Shown: positions 47,798 through 57,025 of the stretch, piece after piece | How positions within the stretch are numbered: the stretch's first letter is position 1 | Layout of the letters: each line of letters begins with the position of its first letter | Assembly (NCBI RefSeq): GCF_014698145.1 | Contig: NZ_JACJSM010000019.1 | Span: 1 to 64,000, forward strand | Length of the DNA: 64,000 nucleotides | Reading direction: 5' to 3' | Origin: Oscillatoria sp. FACHB-1406 | GTDB lineage: Bacteria > Cyanobacteriota > Cyanobacteriia > Cyanobacteriales > Spirulinaceae | Position numbers and translations under genes: made by a program | Notes under the pieces: model-generated | What the model saw: the letters and a program-made list of their open reading frames with translations, nothing else | The model's database searches: none | Told to the model about the DNA's origin: nothing

Positions 47798-47872
47798 AAT
47801 AATGCTGTAGGGCGTACTCTTTTAATATTTAAACTCGGATTCGAGAGGTCTGTTGAAAGTCGAGCGAACTTT

Positions 47873-48313
47873 ATGAATGAAGAAGTCGTACAGTGGTTGA
47901 CAGAAATTCGCTCTTTGCAGGAAGAATTGACGCAATGCAGGAGCGATCGGGATGCTTCGGATAAAAGCGCGGCACACTGGCGGGAATTATACTCGACCGA
48001 GGCACAACAGCGCCGTGTAGAAGCTCGCTTGGCTCGAGAAAATCTCAATCGGCTCGAGCGAGAGATTCGGCAATTAAAAACGGGAGGCGTTGGCAATGCT
48101 TCGACTTCAGACGAGGAACGCGCTGCTGTTGAAGCGGAAGTGCTGGCGCTGAAGGATATCGAGAGTTTACAGCAAAAACTGATCGCAACGATTGAGGAAC
48201 GCGATCGCGCTTTGGCGGCGTTGAAAGTCGAACAGGAACAACACCAACAAACGCGCGACAGTTTAACGGCGATTATTAGCGATACTGTCGAGCAGCTATC
48301 TCAGTATCGATGA
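47873..48313 (+). CDS. Coiled-coil protein of unknown function
   Basis: A 146-residue, highly charged protein dominated by two coiled-coil stretches (about 5-75 and 88-140), rich in Glu, Arg, Gln and Leu with heptad spacing, separated by a short flexible segment TGGVGNASTS. No enzyme motif or membrane segment. Similar proteins appear in other cyanobacteria. Its last 18 bp overlap the end of the convergent DUF2079 gene. Confidence 0.75.
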   Translation: MNEEVVQWLTEIRSLQEELTQCRSDRDASDKSAAHWRELYSTEAQQRRVEARLARENLNRLEREIRQLKTGGVGNASTSDEERAAVEAEVLALKDIESLQQKLIATIEERDRALAALKVEQEQHQQTRDSLTAIISDTVEQLSQYR

Positions 48314-49804
48314 GGATTGGGGCTTGCGCGCAAATAAATAAATTTCGTCTCGTTGCGAGACTAAGTTGAAATTTGGCTGCTGTCGGAAATAAGCCACTCT
48401 TTGCTGCGCTAAAGCCACATGATCCGGCCAAGGACGGCGTAAATCGATTAAAACGAAGTCAAAAGCGCCGAGTTCGGCTTCGGAAAGCGGCGTATTAATT
48501 AATTTAAGGGTGGGGCGGTGGGTGAGGTGGGGCGCGAGTTCGTTATCGGTGAGGACGCTGGCGTTGGGTGGAATCGCTGACATGGCTTGCGTTGTCGCTG
48601 TCCAGGTGTCGAAGGTGGAGAGGAAGCGCAGGATGTAGTAGTGTTTGGCGAAGGCAAAAAATGCGATCGCGCACCACAACATTACCGTTTTTCTTCGCAG
48701 GCGCAATCCTTCCCCCGCCGCTAGCGTTGCGATAACGCTGAGAATGAGAAAGGGGAGAACGGGGAGGGAGTATTGATAGTACAAATCCCGTTGATTGGGA
48801 TCGTCGGCGAGGAGATTGAGGCAAAGGGCGGGAATAGCGGCGATGAGGGGCGCGAGGCGGCGCGGCGAAAGTCCCCACAAAAGCGGTAATACGAGCAATA
48901 GGAGATAGCGGAGGCTATCAAAGGAAAAGATTTGCCCGAGTAGGAGTTGGGGTTTAAAGAGGAAGTTTTGGAAGATTTCGTTGAAGGAACTGCCGAGGTA
49001 GGCGTAACGCCACAAATGCCGCCCTAGGGTTGCGCCTGCGCCGCCAAAAGTCGGGATAATGATTTGAGTAGCGATCGCAAACCAAGCAATTCCGGCGCAA
49101 AACGCGATCGCGCCGTACAGCCTTTTTTTCTCGCAGGCGAACAGCCAAACGCCCATCGCAGCTACCGTAAGGGAAAGAACGGCTTTGCAACTGAGAATTA
49201 ACGCGATCGCGGCGCAAAACCCGATAATTTTTCCCCGCCTTGCCGATAAAACCGCTGCAAACAGCCCGAAGGGGACAAAAACATCGGGGTGAAAGTCGAA
49301 GAGGTTGATATTGAAGATGAGGGGGTAAAAGAGGTAGGCGAAGGCGACTAAGCGACTTTGGGAACGCGGCAAACCGGCATCTAGAGCGAGGTTAGAGGCG
49401 AGGAGGGCGGCAGAAGAGAGCGCGATCGCTTGTAGCGCAAAGAGCCAATAAACAGAGGGATAGAGTTTATAGAGGAGCGCGATCGGATAATAAATGAAGG
49501 CTGCATGATCGCCTAAGATATGAAAGCCCAATAACGACGAAATTGGCGTTTTTCCCTGACTAATGAGGTAAATGGCTTGGTCGAAAATCCCTAAGTCTGC
49601 TGCTGTCGAACGGTAGAGGGCGTGTTTTAAACTGCTACAGGCGAAGAGGAGTAAACCGAACAGCGCGATCGCAGCAATTAACGAATTTTGCTGCCGTTCG
49701 ACGATAAGTTCCTTGCGTTGCCGATTGGATTCTTGTATCGTTTTTGAAGCTTGGCTTGCACTCAAAATGCCGTCTCCTCCGACGCAGCAGCAACCAATTT
49801 TCAC
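48296..49804 (-). CDS. DUF2079 polytopic membrane protein
   Basis: A 502-residue protein with about ten membrane helices. The segment YRSTAADLGIFDQAIYLISQGKTPISSLLGFHILGDHAAFIYYPIALLYKLYP is the DUF2079 signature; the aspartate-rich loop resembles that of GT-C glycosyltransferases, but activity is unproven. The unusual N-terminus (MKIGCCCVGGDG) precedes the first helix by about 40 residues; the true start may be later. Its 3' end overlaps the convergent coiled-coil gene by 18 bp. It is divergent from a second polytopic gene at 49889. Confidence 0.88.
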   Translation of the reverse strand: MKIGCCCVGGDGILSASQASKTIQESNRQRKELIVERQQNSLIAAIALFGLLLFACSSLKHALYRSTAADLGIFDQAIYLISQGKTPISSLLGFHILGDHAAFIYYPIALLYKLYPSVYWLFALQAIALSSAALLASNLALDAGLPRSQSRLVAFAYLFYPLIFNINLFDFHPDVFVPFGLFAAVLSARRGKIIGFCAAIALILSCKAVLSLTVAAMGVWLFACEKKRLYGAIAFCAGIAWFAIATQIIIPTFGGAGATLGRHLWRYAYLGSSFNEIFQNFLFKPQLLLGQIFSFDSLRYLLLLVLPLLWGLSPRRLAPLIAAIPALCLNLLADDPNQRDLYYQYSLPVLPFLILSVIATLAAGEGLRLRRKTVMLWCAIAFFAFAKHYYILRFLSTFDTWTATTQAMSAIPPNASVLTDNELAPHLTHRPTLKLINTPLSEAELGAFDFVLIDLRRPWPDHVALAQQRVAYFRQQPNFNLVSQRDEIYLFARKPQSSSILR

Positions 49805-49888
49805 GGGCTTACCTCATTTTTGTCAAGGCAGTTCTATTTCCCGTAGTTATACTTAAGTTTTCTTGAAAATATTAAGAATTTAACTGCT

Positions 49889-51034
49889 ATGACTTTTGTG
49901 CGATCGCGATTCTCGCTTCTCTTCCGAAATCCCGTCATTCTCGGCGCGATCGTCGTTTTTTCTTTCGCACTTTACCTCTACATTTTTAAGTTTCAAAGCA
50001 ACATCTACGGTTTTTTTCGCATCGGTTCCGTACTGCCTTTCTCTCCTTACCTCGAACTTAAAAAAGCCCTCATATTTAACGGAGAACTCGGCTTTGACGG
50101 TCAACAATTTCTCAGCATTGCTTTCGATCCCTTGTTGCACAATCCCGATACTTTGTCAACTCTCGATAGTCCAAGATTGCGATATCGAAGAATTCTTTAT
50201 CCCTTACTGAGTTACGTTCTCGGACTGGGGAACGTTAACCTGATTCCCTATGTAATGGTGGCGATTAATATCGCTTCTATTCTGGGGTTAACCTGGATTT
50301 TTACACAATACTCGAAGGCTAAAAAGTGGCGATCGCTATTCCTCCTCTGCATTCCTGGCGTGTGGATTGTGCTTTCCCTCTCCACCGCCGACTTACTCAA
50401 TAGTTTGCTAACCATAGCCGCATTTTACTGCTATCAAAACTCGCGAATTGGACGCACTGCAATTCTGCTTTCTTTAGCGTATTTAACGAAAGAAATTTCC
50501 GTGATGATGGGACTCGCACTTATTTTAAATAGTGCTTGGAAGCGCCAAGGAAAACAAATCCTCTATTTAGGGGCTGCATTTATTCCCACTTTACTGTGGA
50601 ATATCTACGTTTTACTGAGACTAAAATCTCAAGGGTTTCTCGGCATCAATGAAAATTTCGGGACTCCCTTGCTCGGCATCACACAAAAAATCTTAGCATT
50701 AATCAACGGAGGATTTAGCATTAAAAATGTTTATGAAGCTTATGCTTTTTTCCTGTTGATAGTAATATTTGCTTCAAATCTCGTTATTGCAGCGAAATCA
50801 CTTCGAGAAAACCGCGTTATCGGGTTAGCGACCTTACTCTACGGCGTATTATTTATTTCCAGCAGTATGGCGATGCTAAGCTATTTCTTGAATTATCCGC
50901 GTCAATATATTGATGTTTACTTTCTCTTGCTCTTAACTTGCTGCAATCGCCTCCCCAACTTCGAGCGATTAAAACTTGGCTTAATCGCTGCGGCAGGGAT
51001 AGAGAGCGTTATCTTTATTTTCGGACATAGTTAG
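49889..51034 (+). CDS. Polytopic membrane protein, possible GT-C-type glycosyltransferase
   Basis: A 381-residue protein with about nine hydrophobic helices. The first extracytoplasmic loop contains GELGFDGQQFLSIAFDPLLH followed by LRYRRILYPLLSYVLG, a pattern shared with proteins linked to cell-surface glycopolymer formation. I have no firm family name. The neighbouring DUF2079 gene, divergent and 84 bp away, is also a polytopic envelope protein. A role in cell-surface sugar transfer is inferred only. Confidence 0.75.
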   Translation: MTFVRSRFSLLFRNPVILGAIVVFSFALYLYIFKFQSNIYGFFRIGSVLPFSPYLELKKALIFNGELGFDGQQFLSIAFDPLLHNPDTLSTLDSPRLRYRRILYPLLSYVLGLGNVNLIPYVMVAINIASILGLTWIFTQYSKAKKWRSLFLLCIPGVWIVLSLSTADLLNSLLTIAAFYCYQNSRIGRTAILLSLAYLTKEISVMMGLALILNSAWKRQGKQILYLGAAFIPTLLWNIYVLLRLKSQGFLGINENFGTPLLGITQKILALINGGFSIKNVYEAYAFFLLIVIFASNLVIAAKSLRENRVIGLATLLYGVLFISSSMAMLSYFLNYPRQYIDVYFLLLLTCCNRLPNFERLKLGLIAAAGIESVIFIFGHS

Positions 51035-51048
51035 AATAATTGAGAATT

Positions 51049-51153
51049 GACAATGGACAATTGATAACGTTTGGAGATATTTCGTAGGGTGGGCAGCGCC
51101 CACCAGCCTTAAGTCAGTGCCATTCGACAATGGACAATTGATAACGTTTGGAG
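51049..51153. repeat. 28-bp direct repeats flanking a GGTGGGC palindrome
   Basis: Two identical 28-bp direct repeats (51049-51076 and 51126-51153, starting GACAATGGACAATTG and ending GTTTGGAG) flank 49 bp containing GGTGGGC-AGC-GCCCACC. This looks like the insertion of the common GTAGGGTGGGC repeat into another repeat with duplication. Nothing indicates CRISPR. Confidence 0.65.
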
Positions 51154-51181
51154 CCGTTAATTGAAGAGAGTCGATTCTATG

Positions 51182-51250
51182 CGGCGAATGTCATTCGCTC
51201 TTAACCATCTAATTTAATTTTTTGTACCTCACTCACATGAAAATTGCTAT
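51182..51250 (+). repeat. Dispersed repeat R1, copy 2
   Basis: Begins GGCGAATGTCATTCGCTC, contains AATTTTTTGTACCTCACTCAC and ends at TTGCTAT, directly against the ATG of the following gene. It matches copy 3 (56942-57008) over its full length and copy 1 (74-100) over the last 27 bp. Confidence 0.75.
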
Positions 51251-51559
51251 ATGCTTTATATAACAGTTAAGATTTACGGAATGAACGGAATTCGAGGAGA
51301 ATTTAAAGATTACGAGAAAAAAGCGTTAGCCCTATTCAAAAAACACGGAGGTGAAGTGCTTGTTGCCTATGCTCCAGAAAAGGAAAACACCAAGTTAGAA
51401 TACCCCGATGAAATCCAAATCTTAAGAATTGAAAACCGTACAAAATTTGAGGAGTTTATGAAAGATCAAGAGCGGCTGAAGATGGCAGGCGAGCGTACAT
51501 CAGTGATTCGGAAAACTGAAGTTTATTTATCTGAAGAAATCATTGACTATTCAACTTAG
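51251..51559 (+). CDS. Small alpha/beta protein, DUF1330-like
   Basis: A 102-residue protein with the beta-alpha-beta pattern expected of a ferredoxin-like or dimeric alpha/beta-barrel fold (MLYITVKIYGMNG, DYEKKALALFKKHGGEVLVAY, IRKTEVYLSEE). It resembles DUF1330/YCII-type small proteins, but I am not certain of the family. The ATG directly follows dispersed repeat copy 2, so the promoter and translation start region is at least partly repeat-derived. Convergent with tilS. Confidence 0.7.
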   Translation: MLYITVKIYGMNGIRGEFKDYEKKALALFKKHGGEVLVAYAPEKENTKLEYPDEIQILRIENRTKFEEFMKDQERLKMAGERTSVIRKTEVYLSEEIIDYST

Positions 51560-51586
51560 AAACGATCGCTTGTTTTAGAAGCTGTT

Positions 51587-52552
51587 TCACTTGCTTTCCT
51601 TGCCGATAAAATCCCCTCTCACTTCCAGCACCACACCGCCCGGAAAAGAAGAAGTCCGCGAGCGCTTTGGCGCATCAATTAACTGCGTTACGGCTTCGAT
51701 TTGCTCGAAATTCGGAGCAATTTTTAAGATCTTTTGCAAAAATTGACGCACGACGCGACGCTGAATTGCTAGGGGAATGGAACGCAATACCTTACAATTC
51801 AGCATTCCTTCTGGGGTAAGGCAATCTTTTAACTGCTGGGATGCAACTTCTTCGAGATAGTCGGATTCTGCGCGCAAGATTTCGGCTGTTTGCGCGATCG
51901 CGGTTTCCACTTGCGGGTTAAAATGCGCTTTTAAATAGGGAATGGTTTCCTGACGCAGGCGATTGCGCGCAAACTTCAGGTTATGATTCATCGCATCGTC
52001 CCATACCGGCAATTGAAACTGCCGACAAAACTCCCCCGTTTCCGCGCGGCTAAAGTTTAATAAGGGGCGAACTAATTGTAAATTGGGGGCGAGGGAACGC
52101 TGCCAAACCATCGCCTGCAAACCATCGGAACCCGCACCGCGAAAGCAATTATACAGGAAAGTTTCGGCGCGATCGCTCAATGTATGCCCCGTCGCGATCG
52201 CGCTATACCCCCCCTCCCGCGCCATTTCCATTAACGCCTCATATCGCCACTCCCGCGCCGCTGCTTCCGTTTCCGGCAATTCCCGCGCTACTTTCAGAAA
52301 AAACGGCAGATTTCGCCCGCGTGCAATCTCCTCAACGTGCGCCGCAATTCCCGCATCCGTCGCCCAACCATGATCGCAGTGCGCCACCGCCAATTCCCAA
52401 TCCCACTTCGGTTGCAAGTGCAGCAACAACTCTAACAAACAAAGCGAATCTTGTCCCCCCGAAACCGCCACTAGCACTCGCGCTTGTCGCGACAACAATT
52501 GCTGTTGCCGACAGGTTTGGTGCAAGCGCGCGTGGAAAAGCGTCCAAACCAT
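51587..52552 (-). CDS. tilS: tRNA(Ile)-lysidine synthetase
   Basis: A 321-residue enzyme that attaches lysine to C34 of tRNA-Ile(CAU) so that it reads AUA. The PP-loop SGGQDS is at residues 31-36; HCDHGWATDAG, ATGHTLSDRAETFLYNCFRGAGSDGLQAM and RPLLNFSRAETGEFCR are characteristic. Length agrees with short cyanobacterial TilS forms. The C-terminal domain VVLEVRGDFIGKESK is brief. The gene is essential in most bacteria. Confidence 0.95.
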   Translation of the reverse strand: MVWTLFHARLHQTCRQQQLLSRQARVLVAVSGGQDSLCLLELLLHLQPKWDWELAVAHCDHGWATDAGIAAHVEEIARGRNLPFFLKVARELPETEAAAREWRYEALMEMAREGGYSAIATGHTLSDRAETFLYNCFRGAGSDGLQAMVWQRSLAPNLQLVRPLLNFSRAETGEFCRQFQLPVWDDAMNHNLKFARNRLRQETIPYLKAHFNPQVETAIAQTAEILRAESDYLEEVASQQLKDCLTPEGMLNCKVLRSIPLAIQRRVVRQFLQKILKIAPNFEQIEAVTQLIDAPKRSRTSSFPGGVVLEVRGDFIGKESK

Positions 52553-52666
52553 AACCTAATCTTGACGTTACGTGAGCGCAAAGAAGGACAGAATAAAGCG
52601 CAAAAAGAAAGACAGACTAATTATTGAAAACCGCCTATCTTCCTCAAGATCGCCACTTTCTACTCT

Positions 52667-54091
52667 TTAATTGATATCTTTCCAAAGATCGTCAAACTCA
52701 TCAGCAGAATCAGTTTTCTTCTTCTTATCCTGCGACGATTCAGCCCACGCAAAATCATCATCTGAGCCTAAACCGCCTAATTCAAGGCTGTCATCCGAAG
52801 CCGCAAATAGATCGTCCTCTAAGTCGTCATCTGCTGCCCCAAAAATATCTTCTACAGCTTCTTCATCTGCTCCACCAAATAGATCGTCTTCATCCTCTGC
52901 GCCTCCCCACATATCGGCTTCTAAAGAATTATTAGTAGTATTATCTGTTTCATCTAAACTGCCGAAAAGATCGTCGGCTAACTCTTCTTCTGCGGATTCT
53001 GTAGCAAATAAATCATCTTCAGCTTCGGCTTCTAACGATGCACCGGCAAACAAATCTTCTTCAGAATCTTCGGCTGCGCCCGTACCAAATAAATCATCTT
53101 CAGCTTCTAACGATGCACCGGCAAACAAATCTTCTTCAGAATCTTCGGCTGCGCCCGTACCAAATAAATCATCTTCGGCTTCGGTTTCTAACGATGCACC
53201 GGCAAACAAATCTTCTTCAGAATCTTCGGCTGCGCCCGTACCAAATAAATCATCTTCGGCTTCGGCTTCTAACGATGCACCGGCAAACAAATCTTCTTCA
53301 GAATCTTCGGCTGCACCCGTGCCAAATAAATCATCTTCGGCTTCGGTTGCCGGTTCGCTAGCGAATAAATCGTCTTCGGCTTCTTCAGCAATAGCCTCAG
53401 TTGCAAATAAATCATCTTCGGCTTTGGTTGCCGGTTCGCTAGCGAATAAATCGTCTTCGGCTTCTTCAGCAATAGCCTCAGTTGCAAATAAATCGTCTTC
53501 GGTGGCGGTTGCCGGTTCGCCAGCAAATAAATCGTCTTCGGCTTCTTCAGCAATAGCCTCAGTTGCAAATAAATCGTCTTCGGTGGCGGTTGCCGGTTCG
53601 CTTTCTGAATTTACCGTAAAGACTTCTGTCGTTGTTACTTTAGTCGTGACTTCCTCTGTCACTTTGGCAACAGGGATATTCGGGGGAGTCTCGACGGAGG
53701 CAGTTTCTGTTGCCGCCATCGTAGCTGGAGTGGCCACTGTTGGCATTGTCGCTAGCGATGGATTGCTGGGCGCGCTGACTGCATTGGCAGCAGGAGAAAC
53801 GGGCGTTGAGGAAGTTCCCGGTTCTGAGGGACAAAATTCGATATGAATTCTGACCTTTCCGCTTTGCCAACTTGTTGCCCCGAAGCGCAGCACTTCACAG
53901 GAAATACCATCTTCACCGAACCATTCTTCCGTGTCGCCCGTCAAACCTCCGATGCCATGCTCGAGCATGGCAGCTTTCAATGATTCTGAGAGTTCGCCGA
54001 CTCTAAACGTGCCGTGTCCGATTAAGAATTTCATCGATTCGGGTACGGATAGCACTTCCCCAGTTAAGAGTGGTTCAAATTGATTATCCAC
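52667..54091 (-). CDS. KGK-domain protein with tandem EDDLF repeats
   Basis: 474 residues. The N-terminal 95 residues match the KGK domain found in cyanobacteria (VLSVPESMKFLIGHGTFRVGEL, EEWFGEDGISCEVLRFGATSWQSGKVRIHIEF). Then a Ser/Thr/Ala/Pro-rich linker, and from about 165 to 370 an array of 27-residue units, each with two DLF motifs 14 residues apart: three units of the type EDDLFATEAIAEEAEDDLFA and four of the type EDDLFGTGAAEDSEEDLFAG (one shortened by two residues). A degenerate acidic tail follows, with DLF/DIF at intervals, ending EFDDLWKDIN. The region is very acidic and probably disordered, possibly for binding many partners. The function is unknown. Confidence 0.8.
   Translation of the reverse strand: MDNQFEPLLTGEVLSVPESMKFLIGHGTFRVGELSESLKAAMLEHGIGGLTGDTEEWFGEDGISCEVLRFGATSWQSGKVRIHIEFCPSEPGTSSTPVSPAANAVSAPSNPSLATMPTVATPATMAATETASVETPPNIPVAKVTEEVTTKVTTTEVFTVNSESEPATATEDDLFATEAIAEEAEDDLFAGEPATATEDDLFATEAIAEEAEDDLFASEPATKAEDDLFATEAIAEEAEDDLFASEPATEAEDDLFGTGAAEDSEEDLFAGASLEAEAEDDLFGTGAAEDSEEDLFAGASLETEAEDDLFGTGAAEDSEEDLFAGASLEAEDDLFGTGAAEDSEEDLFAGASLEAEAEDDLFATESAEEELADDLFGSLDETDNTTNNSLEADMWGGAEDEDDLFGGADEEAVEDIFGAADDDLEDDLFAASDDSLELGGLGSDDDFAWAESSQDKKKKTDSADEFDDLWKDIN
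53008..53580 (-). repeat. Tandem 81-bp coding repeats
   Basis: Seven units of 81 bp (one of 75 bp) in the KGK-domain gene. Four share AACGATGCACCGGCAAAC and three share CTTCAGCAATAGCCTCAG on the plus strand. Units within each group are almost identical, which points to recent expansion. A long open frame on the opposite strand across this repeat is a composition artefact. Confidence 0.85.
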
Positions 54092-54178
54092 AGCTATTTC
54101 ACCCCATTATTTTCTAAAGTTAGTGGTGGATTTCTCCTTGTCTGACGGGCGCGCAGCTTTCAGCGAAGCGGCGACGGT

Positions 54179-55168
54179 TTAGAAAAACCAACCGTAGGAA
54201 TGCAATCCTTTGCCCAATAGGTTCACACCAAGATAGCAAATCCAGACTACTGCAAATCCTGTTGCTGCTAAAATTGCGGGTCTGCGACCTTGCCAGCCGC
54301 GCGTAATGCGGGCGTGGAGGTAGGCAGCGAAGACAAGCCAGGTAATTAAGGCCCAAGTTTCTTTGGGATCCCAACTCCAGTAGGAACCCCAGGCTTCGTT
54401 TGCCCAGACTGCACCGGCGATAATGCCAATGGTGAGGAGGGGAAATCCGAGGCCGATGATGCGATAGCTGATGTTGTCGAGGGTATCGGCTAGCGTCAAG
54501 CGCTGGGGCGAGAGGGTGGCGATTTCGGCACTGACAGCGTTGAGGACAGCGGTATTAGCTTTAGTTGGACTAGCAACTTTGAGTTCTTCTGCGGGGGCGG
54601 CGGAAGAGGTTTTAGAGAGGAGGCGATAGCCTCCGGTGCCGATGGAACTGCCGCGCAGTTCGATGTTTTTGCCCCGCGTTACGACCAAAAATGCGATCGC
54701 CAGTAGCGCGCCGATCATCAGCGTTGCATAGCTGAGCATCATAATGCTGACGTGCATCATCAGCCAATTCGATTTGAGAGCGGGAACGAGCGGTGCGGAC
54801 GCTTGCATTTCGGAGGGTAGCGTCAGTGCAGCAAAAGCTGCAATTCCCATTGCGAGGGGGGCGGCAAATGCACCCACTAATCGACTGCGACTCATGCGTT
54901 CGGCGACTAAATGAATGGCAGTTACTCCCCAAGCGAGGAAGAATAAGGATTCGTAAAGGTTGCTAATTGGGAAGTAGCCTGCTTCTATCCAACGAGAAGC
55001 GAGGAGGGCTGCGATACATAGGTTTGCGATCCCCATCCCTGCCGTTCCTAGTACCTGTAAATAGGGGATTTTTGGGAAGGCAACCCCTACCCAATAGATC
55101 AACACGGTTAGGAACAGAACCGCAAACGAGGTATTATCTAGCGCGTTTTGGAGAGCAACTAAATTCAT
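54179..55168 (-). CDS. ccsA: Cytochrome c biogenesis protein CcsA (Ycf5-like)
   Basis: About 329 residues from [15 protein letters not shown]. It has eight or so membrane helices and the haem-handling tryptophan-rich WWD segment [28 protein letters not shown]. With Ccs1 (CcsB) it forms the system II machinery that delivers and attaches haem to c-type cytochromes such as cytochrome f and c6 on the lumen side of the thylakoid. Conserved His residues occur near [11 protein letters not shown] and in the last loops. A longer frame begins at 55231; the chosen start fits the family. Some databases label this protein CcsB. Confidence 0.93.
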   Translation of the reverse strand: MNLVALQNALDNTSFAVLFLTVLIYWVGVAFPKIPYLQVLGTAGMGIANLCIAALLASRWIEAGYFPISNLYESLFFLAWGVTAIHLVAERMSRSRLVGAFAAPLAMGIAAFAALTLPSEMQASAPLVPALKSNWLMMHVSIMMLSYATLMIGALLAIAFLVVTRGKNIELRGSSIGTGGYRLLSKTSSAAPAEELKVASPTKANTAVLNAVSAEIATLSPQRLTLADTLDNISYRIIGLGFPLLTIGIIAGAVWANEAWGSYWSWDPKETWALITWLVFAAYLHARITRGWQGRRPAILAATGFAVVWICYLGVNLLGKGLHSYGWFF

Positions 55169-55360
55169 AAGGCCGGAGTTTAAGGATTTGGGAGTTATCG
55201 AAACAGACTTGGCGAGCCAAAGTCCGTGCAACGTCCTAGCCTGTCAATAATATCCTATCGTTTGACCCCCTTAAACGGTTGACCGAATTTTCTTCGAGTA
55301 AATTTTATATTCATTCCACATTTTGCGGGTTCTTACTGAGGTACGATTAGGCACAGCCCT

Positions 55361-55567
55361 ATGTTGTCCGAGTTAGTGGAGAAATCTATGGAGTTTGTGT
55401 CAGAGAACGGAGATCGCGCAGTCTGTACTTATATGGAGCTTGTGGTTGATGCTTATATCCACGTTCTTTATCGCGAGCGAGCGAACGAAGAGTTGTTTGC
55501 CGATCGCATTAGCGATATCGAACCGCTAGCGCCGGAGGCGGAATCTCTAGACGCGATCGCGGATTAG
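55361..55567 (+). CDS. Small acidic protein of unknown function
   Basis: A 68-residue protein, acidic in its second half (ISDIEPLAPEAESLDAIAD) with a helical N-terminal half (LVEKSMEFVSENGDRAVCTYMELVVDAYIHVLYRERANEELF). No family recognised. An in-frame ATG ten codons later is an alternative start. Clean start and stop and protein-like composition make it a probable gene. Confidence 0.6.
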   Translation: MLSELVEKSMEFVSENGDRAVCTYMELVVDAYIHVLYRERANEELFADRISDIEPLAPEAESLDAIAD

Positions 55568-55911
55568 TGCCGAGACGCACAATTTTAAGGACAAAATTTC
55601 TAATTCGATCGAGCATAATCTAAAGAGCATTATTAGCCAGCTTAAACGCTAACTCGCTCTCCTAGCCCTAACCTCAATTTAAATGGCGATCGCCACCTCA
55701 GATACTCCTCTCATCGCACGCAGATTTACTAACACTCCTTACAATCATCCCGCTGTTCGACCTGAATTGGTAAGCAGCGGGATAATTACACTTGATGCTA
55801 AGATATCCTTTTCAATATTGGGGAAGGTCGGCGATATCTAACCGAGCTTGTTTTATCTTCTCCTGGTGTAGCCTGTTCGAGTTGGCAGCAAGCAAACGAT
55901 TTAAATTTGTT
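55568..55911. other. Intergenic region
   Basis: About 340 bp between the small acidic protein gene and the DUF1824 gene. An open frame begins at 55792, but the DUF1824 homology begins at 55912, so this stretch is probably promoter and leader. No repeat or RNA gene was recognised. Confidence 0.4.
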
Positions 55912-56322
55912 ATGACTTCTTTAACAATTACCGAAGCTCGAAAAATTTTGAACGCTTTTAGTTGTACGACTCCAAGAGCGATAGCCTCTCCCGTTGAAAA
56001 AGGGCAAGTCCGCGAAGCTCTATTAGCGATCGCGCGTGCTTCGGATGCGGAGAATTTAGGCGTTTGCGCCAATTGTGCCGAGGAAGGATTTGCTGCCCTC
56101 AATCGCTATCTTTCTGCAATGGGCTATCGAGCCAATTTAGCCGAAGCTGAGGCAGCAGAAGGGTTAGAACCGATCTACATTAAGTATAATACTCAAAAAC
56201 AATCTTGTTATTGCGATCGCTACACCGGAACCTATCGAGGCGTGTTAGTTTCTTGCCAGTCCGACGATGATAATATTAATGGAACTTTCGGACATTTTCC
56301 CCTCGATTTGTTTGGAGAATGA
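55912..56322 (+). CDS. DUF1824 family protein
   Basis: About 136 residues from MTSLTITEARKILNAFSC. The segments VREALLAIARASDAENLGVCANCAEEGFAALNRYLSAMGY, YIKYNTQKQSCYCDRYTGTYRGVLVSCQS and the C-terminal NGTFGHFPLDLFG match DUF1824, a family limited mainly to cyanobacteria and plants with no known function. A longer frame from 55792 adds 40 residues unlike the family, so the start at 55912 is preferred. Confidence 0.9.
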   Translation: MTSLTITEARKILNAFSCTTPRAIASPVEKGQVREALLAIARASDAENLGVCANCAEEGFAALNRYLSAMGYRANLAEAEAAEGLEPIYIKYNTQKQSCYCDRYTGTYRGVLVSCQSDDDNINGTFGHFPLDLFGE

Positions 56323-56388
56323 AGCTCCAGTCTTTCCGAATCCTGTAGTAGTCGTTCATGAGGCCATGCGAATTTCGCACTGCACCCA

Positions 56389-56778
56389 TTAAGGATTGTA
56401 AGCCCGGACGCTTTCTTGCTCGTTGGCATCGTTGCGCGACACCAGTGCGATCGCATCGGTATCGTTGCTAAGGTTCACGGGCTGATGCGGTACGCCGGAT
56501 GGGATGTAAAGAAAGTCGCCTTGTTGGTTGATGCAGGATTTGGATAGCCCTTCGCCGTAGAAGGTTTGAACTTCCCCTTTAAGGATGTAGATTGCTGTCT
56601 CGAATCCTTCGTGATAGTGCGGCTGAGCTTTAGCACCGGCGGGGATGATGACGACGTTCATCGAGATACCGGTGGAACCTGCTGTTTTGCTGGAAATGCC
56701 TACATAGTTGGGCAATTTCTGAAGCGTATCGATCGCGACATCGGGTCGCACTGTGATAATTTCACCGTTGGGATTCAT
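56389..56778 (-). CDS. Cupin-domain protein
   Basis: A 129-residue single-domain cupin. Motif 1 is seen in AKAQPHYHEGFETAIYILKGEVQTFYG (two His and a Glu as metal ligands) and motif 2 in GDFLYIPSGVPHQPVN (His). Small cupins of this type bind metal and act as sugar isomerases, oxygenases or regulators; the substrate is unknown. It is convergent with the DUF1824 gene. Confidence 0.88.
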   Translation of the reverse strand: MNPNGEIITVRPDVAIDTLQKLPNYVGISSKTAGSTGISMNVVIIPAGAKAQPHYHEGFETAIYILKGEVQTFYGEGLSKSCINQQGDFLYIPSGVPHQPVNLSNDTDAIALVSRNDANEQESVRAYNP

Positions 56779-56941
56779 GCAGACCTCGCGGAATTAGAGA
56801 GCGTTGAGACTACTGATAAGTGGCAACGGCGGCTCGTGAGTTCTTTGACCGCCTAACCCCGGCTAGGGGCGATCGGGAACAATTCAAGTATTTCTCTAAA
56901 ATATTTATAGCATTTTTCTTTGGCGTGAGGTATGCTGTGCG

Positions 56942-57008
56942 GGCGAATGGCATTCACCCTTACCCATCTCATGGCAATTTTTTGTCCCTCATCCCTATGA
57001 AAAACGCT
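56942..57008 (+). repeat. Dispersed repeat R1, copy 3
   Basis: Begins GGCGAATGGCATTCACCC and contains AATTTTTTGTCCCTCATCC and ATGAAAAACGCT. It matches copy 2 (51182-51250) across its whole length with scattered differences, and lies between the cupin and GNAT genes. Confidence 0.7.
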
Positions 57009-57025
57009 GGAGAGAGCCGAGTGAA

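Noticed and set aside
51049-51153. Two identical 28-bp direct repeats with a 49-bp spacer, resembling a minimal CRISPR
   Set aside because: Only two repeats, the spacer is itself a common palindromic repeat, and no cas gene is near.
52671-53846. Long open reading frame (391 codons) opposite the KGK gene
   Set aside because: It is the antisense of a low-complexity coding repeat; its Ser/Asn/Lys-rich product has no protein features.
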